This document shows, one piece after another, positions 8,724 to 17,767 of a stretch of 64,000 bases of DNA; the stretch's first letter is position 1, and each line of letters begins with the position of its first letter. Source of the stretch: MAG-120531 sp963934855. GTDB taxonomy: Bacteria > Bacteroidota > Bacteroidia > Flavobacteriales > Flavobacteriaceae. The notes beneath the pieces were generated by a model. It did no database searches. It saw only the letters and a list, made by a program, of their open reading frames with translations, and was not told where the DNA came from. Both the position numbers and the translations under genes were made by a program. The stretch covers positions 186,001-250,000 of the forward strand of contig CAWWAC010000001.1 in NCBI GenBank assembly GCA_963934855.1, in the 5' to 3' direction.

Positions 8724-10070
8724 TTAGTTCCCTAATTGTGAGGCTACTCTTGGTATTAGCATAAGGGCCGTTTGCCTTCCGTTTACGTACCTAAAACCTG
8801 TTTCACCAACAAATCCAGCCTCTTCAAACATAATTCTAATATCTCTATTCCACTGAGGTATAAATACGGTATTATTTAATTCTATGGCATAAACCGTACT
8901 GGGGTTCAATGGATAGGCGTTTCCGTCTGCTTTGTCAATTCCACCTTGAGAGTCCCACATGCCTATTGTAGTTCCTGCAGAATGTCCGTATAATCCTAAA
9001 GGATGGGTGTATATGGATGGTCTGAGTCCCGCTTTTTTAGCTGCTGTCAATGCATTTTTTAATATATCGTTTCCTACTAAACCTAAGCGCATATTTTGAG
9101 TTAAAAAATCTTGTACCTGATTCCCTGTTTTAAACGCATTTACTAAAAATTCTGGCGCTGCGTGTTCTTCTGGCTTTAATACATATGCCAATTCTTGGCA
9201 GTCTGTATTAAGCCTTAGATAGGTGATTCCAAAATCACAATGCAATAAATCTCCAGGTAAAATGACTTCTTTTTCGGGCCTGCCAGAGAATGAATATAAA
9301 TGAGAAACCAATGCTTCTTCACTTCTCTGAATGTCTACTGTGGGGTGAAACCAAGTTTGTAGGCCTAAGTCACTAACCTTTTGACGAAGAAACCATTCTA
9401 CATCTGTAGTGGTGGTAACTCCTGGCGTTATTACTTTTTCTGAAAAGGCCTCAGCAATAATTTCATGTGTAATAGAGACCAATTGGCTGTAAATAATCAT
9501 CTCTTTTTGAGTTCTGGTCTCAATCCATCTTACTGCTAGTTGTTGTGCAGACACTACCTTTTTTTTAAATTGCTCTGGAAGCACCTCCATAAAGGCATCG
9601 TAGTCTGTCTTTACTAATCCATCTGCTATATTGTGGTCTTTTGAAAAGTTTAAACCTATCTGTTTGGGGTTTCTCTCTTGTATAATTTCCATGAGTCTGC
9701 CCCACTGGTCTGGGTTTTTTTCTTTATCCCAAGCACTTGTAATACTCTTTCCAACATCATAGCGAGCAACTGCTAATTTTTCTATAGTATTGGCTTTCTG
9801 ATCTCTGTAAAAAACTAAAATAGTCCGTCTTCTTGCGTTTAGCCATGTAGCGGGAAGCATGGTCTTAATCACTGGATCTTCATTGTATTCTCTTGAAATA
9901 ACTACCCACATGTCTATTCCTGATTGGTCCATTAAACTAGGAAGTAGTCCGTTAAACCTGTCTTCTAATATTTGGTCAATTACATCAGCCTGATCTTTTA
10001 CCGATAAAATGGCTTGAGCTTGTAATAAAAGGCCTGTAAAAAAAAGGACAATAAATAGTATTTTTTTCAT
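8724..10070 (-). CDS. Secreted M24-family metallopeptidase (Xaa-Pro aminopeptidase-like), 448 aa
   Basis: The ATG at 10070 opens a clear signal peptide (MKKILFIVLFFTGLLLQAQA), so I reject a TTG ten codons upstream. The pita-bread metal ligands are recognisable: D in LLHCDFGITY, D in LNTDCQELA, H in GHSAGTTIG, E in AIELNNTV and E in MFEEAGFVG. This suggests an active dinuclear peptidase that cleaves N-terminal Xaa-Pro or dipeptides outside the cytoplasm. It is the last gene of the men block on the minus strand, 42 bases after menE, and may simply be cotranscribed without a shared function. Confidence 0.85.
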   Translation of the reverse strand: MKKILFIVLFFTGLLLQAQAILSVKDQADVIDQILEDRFNGLLPSLMDQSGIDMWVVISREYNEDPVIKTMLPATWLNARRRTILVFYRDQKANTIEKLAVARYDVGKSITSAWDKEKNPDQWGRLMEIIQERNPKQIGLNFSKDHNIADGLVKTDYDAFMEVLPEQFKKKVVSAQQLAVRWIETRTQKEMIIYSQLVSITHEIIAEAFSEKVITPGVTTTTDVEWFLRQKVSDLGLQTWFHPTVDIQRSEEALVSHLYSFSGRPEKEVILPGDLLHCDFGITYLRLNTDCQELAYVLKPEEHAAPEFLVNAFKTGNQVQDFLTQNMRLGLVGNDILKNALTAAKKAGLRPSIYTHPLGLYGHSAGTTIGMWDSQGGIDKADGNAYPLNPSTVYAIELNNTVFIPQWNRDIRIMFEEAGFVGETGFRYVNGRQTALMLIPRVASQLGN

Positions 10071-10112
10071 GGTTTCGTTATTTATAAGTCTAAAATACAA
10101 AAAAGAGTGGTA

Positions 10113-11210
10113 TTATGATTTTATCACTATCTCTTTAAACCCAAAAGACAAACTGTTCTTTCTCTTAATTTTTTCAGATGAGGTATATAAGAATTCTTTT
10201 ACCATTAAAATAGATTTAGGAGCGTAATAAGGATGACTAAAAATCGCAGTTTCTAAGGCTTTAATTGCTAATTTTTTGTGTTGCTCACTAACAACCAAAC
10301 ACAGACGGGACCCTAAGATTTCATCTGGAATGCCAAAGACAAAAAATGGAATATTCAAAAATGGGCTTAATTCTTTTTCAATACGTTCTGGCTGTAATTT
10401 CACACCTCCAGAATTAACAGTGAAATCTGCCCTGCCCAGCCAATAAAAAGAGTCTGGAGATTGTAGTCTTATCAAATCAGAAGTTTGAATAACGGTATTT
10501 TCTAAATAAGCTGCGCGAATTTCTAAACAGTCCAGCGCATTTTTAGAAATAATAATTCCCGGAAGCACCTTAAATAAGGGCTCCTCATTTGTCTCTAAAA
10601 GAGCAATGGCAATGTGGCTTAAGGTCTCTGTCATTCCAAAACTTAAATAAAGTGATGTTTGCTGCTCCTTGGCTTTTAAAAGGGCGGTGTCTTTAAGCTT
10701 TGATGTCAAAGCTGCCCCTCCAATCAGTATTTTTTTTACTTTGTATAAGTCATTTAAGCTATGGGCCAATTGCAAGGGCACTAGAGCGGCCCAATCATAG
10801 ACTTTGTCTAAACTAGCAAGTGGTGCTTTAGATGGCGGGTAAAACCAAAGGTCTAAGCCTAAAACCATTGCTCTTACTAAAATCATTTTCCCCGCTATAA
10901 AATCACTAGATAATAAGTGGAGTATTTTATGACCTGGCTTTAATAAAAAATATGATGCAGACATTTTTGCATGTGCCACCATAGAAGTTTTAGACACCTC
11001 TAATTGCTTTGATTCAGAGGTGGTTCCAGAGGTAGAAAGAAATAGCGTATCACTGCTATTTAGCCAATTAATAAAGAACTGACCAATAGAAATTTCATAA
11101 GCCTCCCCGTTCTTTATAAGTTGCTGAGCAAAGACCAATAAATCAGATGACCCATAAGAAAAACCTTTTATAGAAAATAAAGGGTGCAAAAGCTCAGATT
11201 TAAAACTCAT
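10113..11210 (-). CDS. menE: o-Succinylbenzoate-CoA ligase
   Basis: AMP-forming ligase that activates o-succinylbenzoate to its CoA thioester in menaquinone synthesis. The phosphate-binding loop STSGTTSESK is near residue 60, the A5 motif YLSFGMTETLSH near 190, WLGRADFTVNSGGVKLQPERIE near 260, and the C-terminal lysine region SSEKIKRKN near 345. At 365 aa it is short compared with general acyl-CoA synthetases but normal for Bacteroidota MenE. Position after menC and the CPBP gene supports the assignment. Confidence 0.9.
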   Translation of the reverse strand: MSFKSELLHPLFSIKGFSYGSSDLLVFAQQLIKNGEAYEISIGQFFINWLNSSDTLFLSTSGTTSESKQLEVSKTSMVAHAKMSASYFLLKPGHKILHLLSSDFIAGKMILVRAMVLGLDLWFYPPSKAPLASLDKVYDWAALVPLQLAHSLNDLYKVKKILIGGAALTSKLKDTALLKAKEQQTSLYLSFGMTETLSHIAIALLETNEEPLFKVLPGIIISKNALDCLEIRAAYLENTVIQTSDLIRLQSPDSFYWLGRADFTVNSGGVKLQPERIEKELSPFLNIPFFVFGIPDEILGSRLCLVVSEQHKKLAIKALETAIFSHPYYAPKSILMVKEFLYTSSEKIKRKNSLSFGFKEIVIKS

Positions 11211-11291
11211 AAATTTATTTGTAATATTTAATTACTACCATAAAGCTAATTGTACATTAAACTTCTAATTTTAAGAATTTTAGCTATTTTA

Positions 11292-12197
11292 TTATGCAAG
11301 TTCCTGTTGAGTTATTTTCCCAAAAAGTTTTTGTTTCCACTGCTTCCAATGATATTTTTTTGAAAAGTACCACAGTAACAGCGGGTAAAACAACAATAAA
11401 GTAATAAAAACTGAAGCGTCTATGGTTGGCTCAGATATATCTAAAAATATTGAATCTGTCTGGAAGGCAGTCCAGTTAGAGGTGATCAGTAACCCTGCCA
11501 CTAAATTGTTAGCAGCATGAAAACCTAAGGCTAGTTCCAGGCCTTCATCCATTAAGGTAATAACCCCTAAGAAAAACCCAGTACCTATGTAATAAAACAT
11601 AATACCGTAGCCTAAAGTCTCTACTTCTGGATTCCCAATATGCATAAGACCAAAACTGACAGAAGTAAATATAAAAGGAATGGCCCTAGATTTGAAAAAA
11701 GCCCCCATACCTTGCATCATATAGCCCCTAAATAAATACTCCTCAAAACTTGTCTGCAATGGAATGAGTAAAATGGCCACTACCGAAAGTTTTAAAAAAG
11801 GGAGCCACTTAAAATTAAAAAGGTAGTTTTCTGGACTTAGCCAAACACCAACTAAGGTTGTAATAATGACGAGTCCTCCCCATATTACAAAAGAATGAAA
11901 CACCCTTTTCCAATCTATTTTTATTCTAGAAGTAGTGAGACTAGTGATACTTTGGTAGTGTACCCATTTTACCCATGCTAAAACCATAAACAACCCTAAG
12001 GCAAACTGCATCAGACTTTCAAAAAGAAAGCCTGTAGATCCTTTTTCCTTAACAGCTGCCTGCATAAGGGCAGTTACATCAATATTGGTTGTCTGAATAA
12101 AAATAAAACTAAAAAGCATAACAGAAAAAAATGCCACTGGTATAGGAAGGTATTTCCAAAACCCTAATTGACCTTTAAATGCCTGTGCTATATACAT
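11292..12197 (-). CDS. CPBP family intramembrane protease-like protein, 301 aa
   Basis: Polytopic membrane protein of the CAAX protease/bacteriocin-processing (CPBP, Abi) family. Conserved motifs are present: EEYLFRG (the EExxxR motif) near 155, SFGLMHIGN with its histidine near 195, and GFHAANN near 235. About seven hydrophobic helices are seen. The start codon overlaps the end of menC by 10 bases, so it is translationally coupled within the men operon. A CPBP gene between menC and menE is a pattern I recall in Flavobacteriia, with unknown function. Confidence 0.87.
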   Translation of the reverse strand: MYIAQAFKGQLGFWKYLPIPVAFFSVMLFSFIFIQTTNIDVTALMQAAVKEKGSTGFLFESLMQFALGLFMVLAWVKWVHYQSITSLTTSRIKIDWKRVFHSFVIWGGLVIITTLVGVWLSPENYLFNFKWLPFLKLSVVAILLIPLQTSFEEYLFRGYMMQGMGAFFKSRAIPFIFTSVSFGLMHIGNPEVETLGYGIMFYYIGTGFFLGVITLMDEGLELALGFHAANNLVAGLLITSNWTAFQTDSIFLDISEPTIDASVFITLLLFYPLLLWYFSKKYHWKQWKQKLFGKITQQELA

Positions 12198-13246
12198 AAT
12201 TTATCTATTAATTTTGTATTCCATGAGCTAGTAGGATTATACCCAATAGCTCCATTTTTAATATATAAAGGAGATAATATATTGTTGGTGTACAAGCTCC
12301 CAGTTCCTAAACCTTGATGCATTTTTGGAGATTTTTCAAAAACCCACTGTGATATGGCGTTTAACGCCACATTACTCTCTAGGGCAGAAGTAGCCCACCA
12401 ACCAATATTTCGCTGTTCTGCTAATAAAATCCATTGATCGCTTCCCCTAAAACCACCAATAAAGCTTGGTTTTAAAACAATATACTGAGGCTTAATGATG
12501 TCTAACAATGAGCTTTTATCTACCTGATCAATACAGCCAATCAATGATTCATCTAAAGCTACGGGAATGGCAGGGTTTTGACATAAAATAGCCAAATCTT
12601 CTATATCTGATACTCCTAAAGGTTGTTCTATGGAATGAACTTCTAAATGCTTTAAAGTTTCCATCACGTTCAAGGCTAGTTTTAAATTAAAGGCACCGTT
12701 GGCGTCTACCCTTATTTCTAATTCTTGGGCAGAAAACTGTTTCCTTAATGAAGAGAGAAGTCTTAATTCTTTTTCTAAATCTATGGCCCCAATTTTCATT
12801 TTTACGCATGAAAAATTTTTTTCTATTACACTAGCTATTTGAGATTTCATAAAGGACTCATCACCCATCCAAACCAAACCATTAATCGCCATTGTTGAAA
12901 TGCCTTTAGTAAAAGAAGAAGGAAAAAATTCAAAGGGTGTTCTAGAAACCAAAGATAAAAAGGCCTGTTCTAAACCAAATTGAATGCTAGGAAACTGCAA
13001 GAGGGAATCCCATAACTGGTCTAAGCCCAATGATATATTTTTACAGGCCCATTGCAGCTTTTTTTCATATTCAGGCACATCGTCATAGCTTAAGCCCTTT
13101 AGCAAGCCACACTCTCCATATCCAACTTTAGAACCAGAGCTCAGCTTTATAAAATAAGTCGTCTTAGTTTTTAAAACACCTCGTGAAGTGCCACTAGCCT
13201 GTTTAAAACAAAGCTCATGACAACCGTATTGTGCGTGTATTTTCAT
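12188..13246 (-). CDS. menC: o-Succinylbenzoate synthase
   Basis: Enolase-superfamily enzyme that dehydrates SHCHC to o-succinylbenzoate. The catalytic signature is visible: KMKIG near 150 (acid/base lysine), RVDANGAF near 180 (first metal ligand), SIEQPL near 208 (second), ALDES near 233 (third) and IVLKPSFIGG near 260 (second lysine). 352 aa, normal for the family. It lies between menE/CPBP and menA with a LytTR regulator inserted before it. Confidence 0.92.
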   Translation of the reverse strand: MKIHAQYGCHELCFKQASGTSRGVLKTKTTYFIKLSSGSKVGYGECGLLKGLSYDDVPEYEKKLQWACKNISLGLDQLWDSLLQFPSIQFGLEQAFLSLVSRTPFEFFPSSFTKGISTMAINGLVWMGDESFMKSQIASVIEKNFSCVKMKIGAIDLEKELRLLSSLRKQFSAQELEIRVDANGAFNLKLALNVMETLKHLEVHSIEQPLGVSDIEDLAILCQNPAIPVALDESLIGCIDQVDKSSLLDIIKPQYIVLKPSFIGGFRGSDQWILLAEQRNIGWWATSALESNVALNAISQWVFEKSPKMHQGLGTGSLYTNNILSPLYIKNGAIGYNPTSSWNTKLIDKLCI

Positions 13247-13289
13247 AGCGAAGTAAAAATAACTAAATTGAATTAAAACACTATATAAA

Positions 13290-14048
13290 TTAGCTATTCA
13301 TTGCCCTAATAAGGAAATTTTTAAAATCTTTAGAAATAGGTATATGCCTCTTAGAAATTACTATATCTTTTACATTTATAGCTTGAATGTGGTTTATGTT
13401 TACGACATAAGATTTATGAGCTCTAAAAAAAATATCACTCGGTAACTTAGCCAAGTAATTCTTGAGGGTAGATCTCACCAAAAAAGTGTTGTCTGATGTA
13501 AAAACTTCCAAGTACACATTATCTACTTTAATGTAATAAATATCATGAAAAGAAATCCTGTAAAAAATATATTGTTTTTTTATAAAAATACTATCAGTGA
13601 GGATGTTATTTGGATATGATTTAATTTTAACTTTTGACGTATTTAATAGTTTGCGCGGTTTCTCATACTGAAAATTAAATAAGGCAATTTCAATAGCTGT
13701 AAATAGATCTTTACTTTCAAATGGCTTTACTATATAACCATTTGGATGTACCTTTTTTGCTTTTGATACCGTAGCTCTATCAGAATTAGATGTGATAAAA
13801 ATAAAGGGGATATGGTGATTTTTTCTTATAAAATCTCCTAGCTCAATTCCAGTCTTAAAGGTAGCTAATACAATGTCAATTAAAACCAAATGAATATTTT
13901 TTGATTCTAAAATAGCTACTGCAGATTCATAATCTGCAGCGAAATCAACCAAATCATAAGTCATTTTGGACAACATTCTCTCCATATTACCTCGAACAAC
14001 TAAGTTGCCTTCTACAACTAATATTCGAATGGGTACACTAAAATTCAT
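13290..14048 (-). CDS. LytTR-type response regulator, 252 aa
   Basis: An N-terminal receiver domain (about 5-125) is followed by a LytTR DNA-binding domain (about 150-248; RISFHDIYYIKVDNVYLEV, FFRAHKSYVVNINHI). The phospho-acceptor D in LVLIDIVLA, T in FITSNS and K in YIVKPFE are present. The metal-binding acidic pair is incomplete: the strand-1 motif is VVEGN, where VVEDD or VVEDE is usual. No histidine kinase gene is adjacent. It sits inside the men block between menA and menC with short gaps (41 and 21 bases), so it is probably cotranscribed. Confidence 0.88.
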   Translation of the reverse strand: MNFSVPIRILVVEGNLVVRGNMERMLSKMTYDLVDFAADYESAVAILESKNIHLVLIDIVLATFKTGIELGDFIRKNHHIPFIFITSNSDRATVSKAKKVHPNGYIVKPFESKDLFTAIEIALFNFQYEKPRKLLNTSKVKIKSYPNNILTDSIFIKKQYIFYRISFHDIYYIKVDNVYLEVFTSDNTFLVRSTLKNYLAKLPSDIFFRAHKSYVVNINHIQAINVKDIVISKRHIPISKDFKNFLIRAMNS

Positions 14049-14069
14049 GTTGAAATTTATATCTCTAAT

Positions 14070-14996
14070 TTACAATAAATAATTAGAAGCTATTAAAAAA
14101 AGGATAGACCATAAGAAAGTAAGCAATGCTACTTTTTTAAGCTCATGATCTAAATCCTTAGGATCTTTGTTTTTTAAGACTTTATAAAGATGAAAAAATA
14201 AAGGAATAAAAGTAAGCAGATGAGTAAACTGAAACACACTAGAAAAAATAAAAAAAGAATAAAAAAATGAAGCAAAAAAGGGCACTAAAATTAAAGTGCT
14301 GTGATATTTTTTAGCCCACAAATATCCAAACTTAACCACCAGAGTGTTCTTACTACTCTGCCTGTCATTTATATGATCTCTCATATTGTTTAGATTTAAT
14401 ACAGCAACACTCAGACAGCCAATAACTAAAGCAGGCAAAATATCCATACTTTCAATGGACTGAATAAAGAGAAACTGACTCCCTATAACGCCCAATAATC
14501 CAAAAAACAAAAAAACAAATAAATCCCCTAATCCCTTATACCCATATGCATGATCTCCAACAGTGTACCTTATTGCGGCCCATATACTAAAGCCTCCTAA
14601 AAATGAGAAAACAGTAAAATAAATCCATTGATTGCTTCCGAAAACTATACATAAAAGCAACAGTACAGAAAAAAATGAAGTGATACTTAAAAAAATAATT
14701 GCTTTTTTTAATAATACGGCTGAGAGTAGGCCAGACTGAAGCACCCTCTTAGGCCCAACTCTATTGTTATTATCAGTACCTTTTATTCCGTCTCCATAGT
14801 CATTTGCAAAATTTGAAATGACTTGAAAAAGAAATGTACACCAAAGCGCTAGAATAAATATAATAGGGTTGAAAAAGCCTTTAGACATAGCCATAGCAGT
14901 TCCAGTAATAATACCTGAAAAAGAAAGTGGTAAGGTTCTTAATCTAGCGGCAGTCAACCAAACCCTAAAATTAGGTAGTGTTAGCTCCATAAACAT
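14070..14996 (-). CDS. menA: 1,4-Dihydroxy-2-naphthoate polyprenyltransferase
   Basis: UbiA-family membrane prenyltransferase that attaches the polyprenyl tail to dihydroxynaphthoate, giving demethylmenaquinone. The two aspartate-rich motifs are clear: NFANDYGDGIKGTD near 63 (NDxxDxxxD) and NLNNMRDHINDR near 200. Eight to nine transmembrane helices fill the 308 aa. The start has two in-frame ATG codons (MFM); I keep the first. The S1-domain gene precedes it with a 25-base gap, leaving no room for menB. Confidence 0.93.
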   Translation of the reverse strand: MFMELTLPNFRVWLTAARLRTLPLSFSGIITGTAMAMSKGFFNPIIFILALWCTFLFQVISNFANDYGDGIKGTDNNNRVGPKRVLQSGLLSAVLLKKAIIFLSITSFFSVLLLLCIVFGSNQWIYFTVFSFLGGFSIWAAIRYTVGDHAYGYKGLGDLFVFLFFGLLGVIGSQFLFIQSIESMDILPALVIGCLSVAVLNLNNMRDHINDRQSSKNTLVVKFGYLWAKKYHSTLILVPFFASFFYSFFIFSSVFQFTHLLTFIPLFFHLYKVLKNKDPKDLDHELKKVALLTFLWSILFLIASNYLL

Positions 14997-15021
14997 TCAT
15001 TTTATTTAAATAGTTAATACT

Positions 15022-15855
15022 TTAATTATTTAAATAAATTCCATCAGGTTCTATTCTAATTTCTCTGCTTTTATAAAGGGTCCCAATAGCTTTTTTAAAA
15101 GCTTTTTTACTCATCTCCAAATAAGCTTTTATTTCTTGTGGGTCAGATTTATCATGTAAAGGCAGAAAACCTTTATGCGCTTCTAAAAGAGTTTTAATCT
15201 GTTTTGCAGAAGGTTCTAGCGCAGCTAAACCCATGGGTTGGAGACTAATATCTAATTTTTGATCTTCCCTTAGTTGCTTAACAAAAGCAGGCATCACATC
15301 TCCTACAGAAATAGGCTTAAAGACCTCATTTTGGTAAACCATTCCTTTGTGTTGGTCATTGACAATTACGTCCCATCCCAAATCTGATTGTCTAGTTACT
15401 AGAATATTCACTTGGTCTCCTATTTGGTATTCAGCACTGCTATTGTCTAAAAACTTGTCTAATTTATTAGATCCTACAAGCCTGAATGTTAACGTATCTA
15501 AGTAACAAAAGACTACATAAGACTGGCCCTCAATCATTTTTGATCTTTGCTCTTTAAAAGGGACAAGTAAGTGTTTCTCTAATCCCCACTGTAAAAAAGC
15601 ACCAATTGCATTGACCTCTACCACTCTTAACAAAGCAAAAGTATCTCTTTGAATATAGGGCTCTATATTAGTTGCCACAGGTCTTTCATCATAATCTAAA
15701 TAACAAAAAACAGAAATCTTATCCCCAATTTCCCAATTTTCAGGCACGTATTTATTGGGTAAAAGAATGTCAGTCCCCTCACTATCCCCAAGAAACAAGC
15801 CTACACTGGTGTCTCTTAATATTTCTAAAGTATTGAATTTTCCTAGTACAATCAT
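15022..15855 (-). CDS. cvfB: S1 RNA-binding domain protein, CvfB-like, 277 aa
   Basis: The sequence is built from several S1-like OB folds (starting LGKFNTLEILRDTSVGLFL, then ALLRVVEVNAIGAFLQWGL, then DLGWDVIVNDQHKGMVYQNE) and ends in a winged-helix-like segment (MSKKAFKKAIGTLYKSREI). This order matches CvfB of Staphylococcus, an RNA-binding regulator, also annotated as 'GntR family/S1 protein'. I start at ATG 15855 (MIVLGKFN), which removes an unlikely hydrophobic extension. In Flavobacteriia this gene is regularly embedded in the men locus. A regulatory role on men mRNA is conceivable but unproven. Confidence 0.85.
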   Translation of the reverse strand: MIVLGKFNTLEILRDTSVGLFLGDSEGTDILLPNKYVPENWEIGDKISVFCYLDYDERPVATNIEPYIQRDTFALLRVVEVNAIGAFLQWGLEKHLLVPFKEQRSKMIEGQSYVVFCYLDTLTFRLVGSNKLDKFLDNSSAEYQIGDQVNILVTRQSDLGWDVIVNDQHKGMVYQNEVFKPISVGDVMPAFVKQLREDQKLDISLQPMGLAALEPSAKQIKTLLEAHKGFLPLHDKSDPQEIKAYLEMSKKAFKKAIGTLYKSREIRIEPDGIYLNN

Positions 15856-15870
15856 AATAAGATTAAAAAG

Positions 15871-15899
15871 CAAAAATACAGATATTATAAGCAAAATTA
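15871..15899 (-). promoter_or_regulatory. Two tandem -7 boxes upstream of the cvfB-like gene
   Basis: Minus strand TATTTTTG (15878-15871) and TAATTTTG (15899-15892) both fit TAnnTTTG, so an internal promoter may serve cvfB-menA-LytTR-menC independently of menD. No good -33 pairing is seen. Confidence 0.4.
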
Positions 15900-15954
15900 A
15901 ACATGAATGCCTTAATTATTTAAGACTTTTCACACATAAAATGGATCAAAGACC

Positions 15955-17712
15955 TTAATAAGATAATTGCAATTGTTTAAAGAAATTCTTCAAAACTAGA
16001 TCATTAATAGTCCTAGGGGTTTTAATCTCTAAGAGCCTAGGACCAGAGCCTTCTGAAAAAAAGTTCACTAATTCAGATTCTAGTGAATGAACCTCATCTA
16101 CTAGCGTATGTGCAATTTTGTGGAGCGCACAAAGGTGGGAAGACTCCAAGGTATGAACGGTCTCAAAATAGGTCTCAAATGCATTAGAATCTGATTTTCC
16201 TGGAAGTACTCTAAAAATACCGCCCCCTTGATTATTAATCAAAATGATTCTAAAATTTTTAGGAATGTATTGATTCCACAAACCATTACTATCATAAAAG
16301 AAACTCAAGTCTCCAGTAATTAAAACAGTTTGACGCTCAGAGGTCACACTGGCTCCAATAGCAGTGGCAGTACTTCCATCTATTCCAGAGGTTCCTCTAT
16401 TACAAAAAACCCGTATACTTGGATCTATTGAAAATAATTGTGCATACCTAATAGTGGCACTATTAGCCAACTGCAAAAGAGATGATTTTGGTAGCTTCTT
16501 AAGGAGTAAATAAAAAGCCTTAAAATCAGAAAAAGGAGCCTGCTTTGAGTATTTTTCAATATGCTTTTTATATAATTTTTTATAAACTAAATGCTCACTC
16601 TTATAGCTATAGTTTAATGAATAATCAATCTTAGAGTTTGCCAACAATGAATTAAAAAAAACAGATGCCGTTTGACTGTAAGAAATAAAATGAGTGAAAA
16701 AAGGATTCACCACCAGTTCGTTGCCTAATTGCATGTGATTCAAAGGTTTATATTTTGCTAGAAAACTTTTTACTTTTTTAGAAACTACTGCGCCACCAAT
16801 ACTAATTAAAAGATCTGGCTGTAAGGCTTTAAATAAATTTTCACTATTGTGGTGGGACTCCATGGGGGCCATGAGGTTGTCTATGCTATCAATACAGTCT
16901 GGATGTGACATATTAGAGGTAGTTTCTGTTAGGATTAAAACCCTAGGGTCTGCCGCTAAAAGTGCCCACGACTTATCTGTTAAAATATCTGCTCCCTGAG
17001 GATGACACACACCAATCAAAATCATGATTTTATGAGCAGAATTCCACAACTTTGCTGCTTTAGCTATTTCAAAAGAATCATTTTGTTTTGAAATGTCAGG
17101 AGTATAGGTATTTGAAATTACCGCCGAAATTCCATATAATGGCTCCTCAAAAGGAGTATTTATATGTACCGGTCTAGATGAGGCTAGTAAGGTTTTAAAA
17201 GCTAAATGTAGTTCACTTAGATTATATTCTTCAATTTGAGCTTGAGATTGTTTATCTCCTTGCGGCATGGTACTTTCGTATACACTCTTAGCATGACTAG
17301 CGTCCTGCTTTAGAGTGGCTGTGTAATCTATATGATTTTGAAAAACCCCCACCTGTCTAATAGTTTGCCCATAACCTTTATCTATTAAATAAGTAGGCCT
17401 ATCAGCAGAGAGCACAACCAAAGGAATTTGCGAATAAAAAGCTTCAGAAATTGCAGGATAGTAGTTTAATAATGCACTTCCTGAGGTGCAAACTAAGACT
17501 ACAGCCTCTCTTGTTTGCTGGGCCATACCTAAGCCAAAAAAAGCAGCAGCCCTTTCATCTACTATACTAAAGCACTTAAAAAAAGGATCTGCCAAAAAAC
17601 TAAGGGTTAACGGCGCATTTCTAGATCCTGGGGAAATAACAATGCGAGATATCCCATAGTTCTTACATTGAAGAACTACCATTTGTGCCAGAGGAATATT
17701 AGAATAGAGCAT
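15955..17712 (-). CDS. menD: 2-Succinyl-5-enolpyruvyl-6-hydroxy-3-cyclohexene-1-carboxylate synthase
   Basis: Thiamine-diphosphate enzyme that condenses isochorismate with 2-oxoglutarate, the second step of menaquinone synthesis. Typical segments: IVISPGSRNAPLTL near 25, VDERAAAFFGLG near 55, CTSGSALLNYYPA near 80, RGTSGIDGSTATAIGA near 430 and the TPP/Mg motif GDLSFFYDSNGLW...NNQGGGIF near 455-490. 585 aa. I choose ATG 17712; a TTG three codons upstream would fall inside the -7 box. menF lies upstream, 55 bases away, with a separate promoter between. Confidence 0.93.
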   Translation of the reverse strand: MLYSNIPLAQMVVLQCKNYGISRIVISPGSRNAPLTLSFLADPFFKCFSIVDERAAAFFGLGMAQQTREAVVLVCTSGSALLNYYPAISEAFYSQIPLVVLSADRPTYLIDKGYGQTIRQVGVFQNHIDYTATLKQDASHAKSVYESTMPQGDKQSQAQIEEYNLSELHLAFKTLLASSRPVHINTPFEEPLYGISAVISNTYTPDISKQNDSFEIAKAAKLWNSAHKIMILIGVCHPQGADILTDKSWALLAADPRVLILTETTSNMSHPDCIDSIDNLMAPMESHHNSENLFKALQPDLLISIGGAVVSKKVKSFLAKYKPLNHMQLGNELVVNPFFTHFISYSQTASVFFNSLLANSKIDYSLNYSYKSEHLVYKKLYKKHIEKYSKQAPFSDFKAFYLLLKKLPKSSLLQLANSATIRYAQLFSIDPSIRVFCNRGTSGIDGSTATAIGASVTSERQTVLITGDLSFFYDSNGLWNQYIPKNFRIILINNQGGGIFRVLPGKSDSNAFETYFETVHTLESSHLCALHKIAHTLVDEVHSLESELVNFFSEGSGPRLLEIKTPRTINDLVLKNFFKQLQLSY

Positions 17713-17718
17713 ACTATA

Positions 17719-17750
17719 CAAAAATACGAGCTAAAAAGTTGAAAAACGAA
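17719..17750 (-). promoter_or_regulatory. Promoter placed directly on the menD start
   Basis: Minus strand TTCG (17750-17747), a 20-base spacer, then TATTTTTG (17726-17719). The -7 box ends only six bases before the menD ATG, so a transcript from it would have almost no leader. Same TTCG/TAnnTTTG form as the SRP RNA promoter. Confidence 0.5.
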
Positions 17751-17767
17751 TAAAAAACAACTGCTTA

